From assembly GCA_900768075.1 (NCBI GenBank), contig CAAGBN010000080.1:1-53877 (forward strand): a DNA stretch of 53,877 nucleotides. Reading direction: 5' to 3'. The position numbers were made by a program, and so were the translations under genes. Of the stretch, positions 51,361-53,877 are shown piece by piece; the first letter of the stretch is position 1, and each line of letters starts with the position of its first letter. Origin of the DNA: Clostridia bacterium (lineage in GTDB: Bacteria; Bacillota; Clostridia; Oscillospirales; Acutalibacteraceae). Under the pieces are notes generated by a model. The model saw only the letters and a list, made by a program, of their open reading frames with translations, searched no databases and was not told where the DNA came from.

Positions 51361-52266
51361 TCAGTCAACCATACACTTTACGAGTACAGCCTTCTGAGCG
51401 TGAAGTCTGTTTTCAGCTTCGTCGAAGATTTCATTTGCATGCTCTTCGAATACCTTAGCTGTAATTTCTTCTTCACGGTGAGCAGGTAAGCAGTGAAGCA
51501 CCATAACACCTTCGTTTGAAACTGCAACAACGCTGTCATTGATCTGATAATCCTTAAAGATTTTCTTTCTCTCGTCAGCTTCGCCTTCCTGACCCATTGA
51601 TGCCCATACATCAGTGTAAAGGACATCTGAGCCTGCAGCAGCCTCAAGAATGTTATCTGTGCAAAGGAAGTCGCCGTTTTCTGCTGCCCACTTCATAATT
51701 TCAACGTCGGGCTGATAATCCTTAGGACAAGCAATTGCAACCTTCATACCTGTTTTGATACCACCGACGATAAGGCTGTTAGCCATATTGTTACCGTCGC
51801 CTATATAGCAAAGCTTTTTGCCTTCAAGTGAGCCTTTATGCTCACGGATTGTCTGCAGGTCAGCAAGCACCTGGCAGGGATGGCAATAGTCTGTGAGACC
51901 GTTCACAATGGGGATTGAGCCGTATTCAGCGAGAGTTTCAACCTCTTTCTGATCAAAGGTTCTTATCATAATGCCGTCGAGGAAACGTGAAAGTACACGT
52001 GCTGTATCTTCAACGGGCTCGCCTCTGCCTATCTGAAGCTCCTTTGATGAAAGGAAGAGTGCCTGTCCGCCAAGCTCGTACATACCAACCTCAAAAGAAA
52101 CTCTTGTTCTTGTTGATGACTTTTCAAAAATCATACCGAGAGTTTTACCTTCAAGAATGGGGTGTCTGATACCCTTTTTCTTTTCTTCCTTGAGTCTGTC
52201 GGCAAGGTCAAGAGTGCTGATGATTTCTTCCTTTGACCAATCCATAAGTTTGAGTAAGTGTTTCAT
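51361..52266 (-). CDS. argF: ornithine carbamoyltransferase
   Basis: A 301-residue transcarbamylase that makes citrulline from ornithine and carbamoyl phosphate. The carbamoyl-phosphate loop is SSTRTR (50-55), with RTFDQ and DYCHPCQVLADLQTI. The ornithine-binding Cys motif is VLHCLPAHREEEI. The length and the HCLPAHR form fit anabolic ArgF of Firmicutes. It is the first gene of argF-carA-carB, with its own promoter at 52334-52362 and a GGAG site. An adjacent dedicated carbamoyl-phosphate synthase suggests supply for arginine rather than pyrimidines. Only a half-site like an ARG box (TGAATAAA) follows the promoter. Confidence 0.96.
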   Translation of the reverse strand: MKHLLKLMDWSKEEIISTLDLADRLKEEKKKGIRHPILEGKTLGMIFEKSSTRTRVSFEVGMYELGGQALFLSSKELQIGRGEPVEDTARVLSRFLDGIMIRTFDQKEVETLAEYGSIPIVNGLTDYCHPCQVLADLQTIREHKGSLEGKKLCYIGDGNNMANSLIVGGIKTGMKVAIACPKDYQPDVEIMKWAAENGDFLCTDNILEAAAGSDVLYTDVWASMGQEGEADERKKIFKDYQINDSVVAVSNEGVMVLHCLPAHREEEITAKVFEEHANEIFDEAENRLHAQKAVLVKCMVD

Positions 52267-52333
52267 TGATTTCTATCTCCTTTTGTGATTTCGGTTATCA
52301 CAAATTAAATTTAAAAATAACCTTTATTCAGTA

Positions 52334-52362
52334 ATTATACAATATATATTAATATAAATCAA
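52334..52362 (-). promoter_or_regulatory. argF-carA-carB promoter
   Basis: Minus strand TTGATT, 17-base spacer, TATAAT, about 67 bases before the argF ATG and directly downstream of the mini-gene terminator. Confidence 0.75.
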
Positions 52363-52374
52363 TAAAGTTTTAGC

Positions 52375-52406
52375 AAAAAAATAACGAGTAACAAAAAAGT
52401 TACTCG
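52375..52406 (-). terminator. terminator of the 30-residue peptide mini-gene
   Basis: CGAGTAAC (52385-52392) and GTTACTCG (52399-52406) form an eight-bp stem with a six-base loop; TTATTTTTTT follows on the minus strand. The peptide stop codon lies within the stem. Confidence 0.85.
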
Positions 52407-52492
52407 CAAAAAACAGAAATATTATCACTACAAAAAACGGAAATAGCGAAATGTGAATTAAATTGAATCTGAGTCATCGCCATAACACACAT
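52400..52492 (-). CDS. small peptide, 30 residues, unknown function
   Basis: A complete mini-gene on the minus strand. Promoter TTGATT-17-TATAAT lies at 52526-52554, GGAGG at 52502-52506, ATG at 52490-52492 (nine bases from the site), stop TAA at 52400-52402, and a terminator overlapping the stop. The product begins MCVMAMTQIQFNSH and ends with two copies of ISVFC (ISVFCSDN-ISVFCE), so it has three Cys and is mainly hydrophobic. It has no Arg codons, so it is not an arginine attenuator leader. I do not recognise it. It could be a signalling or toxin-like peptide, or the unit could act as an RNA. An in-frame GTG one codon upstream is an alternative start. Confidence 0.55.
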   Translation of the reverse strand: MCVMAMTQIQFNSHFAISVFCSDNISVFCE

Positions 52493-52525
52493 CACATTTA
52501 ACCTCCGTCGTTTTTTATCTGCGGT

Positions 52526-52554
52526 ATTATAGCACAGGCAAATATAAAAATCAA
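52526..52554 (-). promoter_or_regulatory. promoter of the peptide mini-gene
   Basis: Minus strand TTGATT, 17-base spacer, TATAAT. The start of transcription would be near 52519, giving an RNA of about 140 bases to the terminator. Confidence 0.75.
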
Positions 52555-52599
52555 GGGGTTGAGACGATATTTTTTTGACTTTTCATGTACGCGTCAAAG

Positions 52600-52633
52600 A
52601 CATCGAAAAGCGGCAGGTTTTATCCCGCCGCTT
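52600..52633 (-). terminator. terminator of the Cys-rich secreted protein gene
   Basis: AAGCGGC (52608-52614) pairs with GCCGCTT (52627-52633); TTT follows on the minus strand. It lies 14 bases after the stop of the gene at 52648. Confidence 0.7.
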
Positions 52634-52647
52634 AAGTGATTTTCAAA

Positions 52648-53601
52648 TCAATAATGAGCCATACCGCATGAGCATACAGAATTCTTTTTAAAAAGCTTCT
52701 GGAAGAAAATTTTTATTTTCCAAAAGAAACCTGCTATGCCATTTTTATGGCATTTACATAAGCAGTCCTTCGCTATGCTGAAACCGCAATCAACACAATC
52801 TGAGCCGTTAAAGCTGTGACCCTTTGCAGGAATAGTCTCTTTATAGTTATCTGAACAAACACAGGTATAAACCGTATATCCCTCTTGAGTGCAGGTAGGC
52901 TCTATAACCACTGCCGTATAAGAATGAGGAGTCTTATCCATAACCGTGGCATCCTTCGTTGCAGTGCAATACAAACAGTGACGTGACTTCAGACCTGTCT
53001 TTTTGCAAGTTGGCTCAACATCAATTGTAAAGCTTTTGCTGAATTCGTGACCTAAAGCAGGTATTGTTTCACCGCCTCTGAGAATTTCACCGCAAATTTC
53101 ACACTTTACACCTGCTTCATAGCCTGCCGTAGTGCAGGTAGCGCGCTTACGCGAAAAAGATACCTCTTTATGTCTTGATGCCAAGACCTTAACTAATGTT
53201 CTCGCTGTTGCTCCCGAGCCGTCATTAGCTCTTACCGTAACAGTAAAGCTGAATGCTTTATCATTCTTGGGCTCAACACTCGCCTGAAGACCCTTGAGCT
53301 GATTATTTTTTGTAATTTGTATGTATTCGTTAAACTTGCAGGTGTCGGTTTCTGTCCTTGTGCCAAGGAGACCACCAAGAATAAACACCTTATAGGTATA
53401 TGTATAATCACTGCCGATAATTGTGTAGCTCTTATCGGTTGCGTTGGCAGGCTTAAAAACAGGGTTAATAGATGTAGTTTCATCAACGTATACTGTAATA
53501 GTTGACGGCAATTCAATAGATTCCACAGAAACGGCATTTACTGACACCGTAAACATAATGCTTGCTATCAGCATTGCGAACAAAAATACAAGCTTCTTCA
53601 T
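52648..53601 (-). CDS. secreted protein with Ig-like domain and Cys-rich repeats
   Basis: A 317-residue exported protein. Residues 1-23 are a signal peptide (MKKLVFLFAMLIASIMFTVSVNA in outline). Residues about 24-145 resemble a bacterial Ig-like (Big_2) domain (VESIELPSTITVYVDETTSI). From about 145 come repeats of the type CTTAGYEAGVKCEICG...IPALGHEF and CTQEGYTVYTCVCSDNYKETIPAKGHSF, familiar in Ruminococcus surface proteins, where paired Cys may bind metal or form disulfides. The end (CLCKCHKNGIAGFFWKIKIFFQKLFKKN...CSCGMAHY) has a basic amphipathic segment between Cys pairs and may hold the protein at the membrane or wall. Function is unknown. It is monocistronic, with its own promoter and terminator. 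Confidence 0.85.
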   Translation of the reverse strand: MKKLVFLFAMLIASIMFTVSVNAVSVESIELPSTITVYVDETTSINPVFKPANATDKSYTIIGSDYTYTYKVFILGGLLGTRTETDTCKFNEYIQITKNNQLKGLQASVEPKNDKAFSFTVTVRANDGSGATARTLVKVLASRHKEVSFSRKRATCTTAGYEAGVKCEICGEILRGGETIPALGHEFSKSFTIDVEPTCKKTGLKSRHCLYCTATKDATVMDKTPHSYTAVVIEPTCTQEGYTVYTCVCSDNYKETIPAKGHSFNGSDCVDCGFSIAKDCLCKCHKNGIAGFFWKIKIFFQKLFKKNSVCSCGMAHY

Positions 53602-53631
53602 AATTAACCTCCTGAATTTCTCTATAATCCT

Positions 53632-53660
53632 ATTCTACATCTATTTCTCAGCATTGTCAA
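53632..53660 (-). promoter_or_regulatory. promoter of the Cys-rich secreted protein gene
   Basis: Minus strand TTGACA, 17-base spacer, TAGAAT, 30 bases before the ATG; an AGGAGG site follows. Confidence 0.8.
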
Positions 53661-53735
53661 CAGTGGTTTTCAACTACCCTTTCACAGCTTCTTAAGCACA
53701 CGCCAAAAAAAGTTAAAAAAATCTCGTAAAAAGGC

Positions 53736-53764
53736 TTGACATTTCAAATCATAAATGATATATT
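53736..53764 (+). promoter_or_regulatory. tRNA-Leu promoter
   Basis: TTGACA, 17-base spacer, TATATT (or TATTAT at 19), about 30 bases before the tRNA. Confidence 0.75.
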
Positions 53765-53795
53765 ATACGAGCACTCGAGAGAGTTAAGTGAATAT

Positions 53796-53877
53796 GCGAG
53801 AGTGGCGGAATCGGCAGACGCGCACGTTTGAGGGGCGTGTGGGGCAGCTCGTACGGGTTCAAGTCCCGTCTCTCGCA
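53796..53877 (+). tRNA. tRNA-Leu, anticodon GAG
   Basis: The acceptor stem GCGAGAG pairs with CTCTCGC and the discriminator A is the last base of the window, so any encoded CCA lies outside. The D-arm has GTGGCGGAATCGGCAGACGC. The anticodon stem CACGT/GCGTG holds loop TTGAGGG with anticodon GAG, reading CUC and CUU. A class II long variable arm and the T-arm ACGGG-TTCAAGT-CCCGT follow. All point to leucine. Confidence 0.95.

Noticed and set aside
52300..52335. An ARG box (ArgR/AhrC operator) after the argF promoter
   Set aside because: Only one half-site-like TGAATAAA is present; a full 18-bp dyad is not visible.

Overview
The window looks like chromosomal DNA from a low-GC, Gram-positive anaerobe of the Clostridia, most like the Ruminococcus group of the Oscillospiraceae (gut or rumen). 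The basis is inference from gene content and style: a dcw cell-division cluster, MurE with the DNPR motif of meso-diaminopimelate-adding enzymes, YmfF/YmfH, Thr/Pro-linker surface proteins with a sorting-like tail, a Ruminococcus-style Cys-rich secreted protein, and textbook sigma-A promoters (TTGACA-17-TATAAT). I see no phage, transposase, CRISPR array or rRNA operon.

Left part (1-13 kb, almost all minus strand). Two surface proteins (one with a Thr-rich linker and sorting-like tail, one DUF4474-like) lie next to an orphan transcription unit of about 540 nt. That unit has a perfect promoter and terminator but no convincing ORF, so it is a candidate large ncRNA. Next comes a cell-envelope operon read right to left: a CdaR/PucR-type regulator, ftsE, ftsX, two tandem coiled-coil M23 peptidases, an S41 peptidase, and a GT2/CDP-glycerol-transferase-like protein. 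FtsEX would be expected to gate the M23 hydrolases.

Middle (13-25.6 kb, mostly plus strand). ymfF-ymfH (M16 pair), topB, and a glycolytic run pgk-tpiA-gpmI. A pair of direct repeats flanks the pgk promoter, and a terminator-like hairpin sits just before gpmI. thiN is divergent from a small operon (ArsC-like, DUF896, PfkB kinase, HAD phosphatase), followed by a lipoprotein.

Division cluster (25.7-42 kb, minus strand), transcribed polA, then mraZ-rsmH-ftsL-spoVD-murE-mraY-ftsW-murG-murA-ftsQ-ftsZ. murF, murD, murC and murB are absent from it. mraZ has a consensus promoter and putative MraZ-box repeats. A striking four-way-junction (cloverleaf) palindromic element lies between polA and the aminotransferase gene.

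Right part (42-53.9 kb, minus strand). An asnS-aspartate aminotransferase operon, a dus gene, and argF-carA-carB. This last group is the most unusual part of the window. CarA has lost all three glutaminase triad residues (Cys to Gly, His to Glu, Glu to Thr). CarB is fused in frame to a diaminopimelate-epimerase-like domain in which one of the two catalytic cysteines is Ala. Next to ornithine carbamoyltransferase, this suggests an arginine-dedicated carbamoyl-phosphate synthase that uses free ammonia rather than glutamine, with an added sensor-like or repurposed DapF domain. Upstream of argF is an independent mini-gene for a 30-residue peptide with its own promoter, Shine-Dalgarno sequence and terminator. 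The window ends with a Cys-rich secreted protein and tRNA-Leu(GAG).
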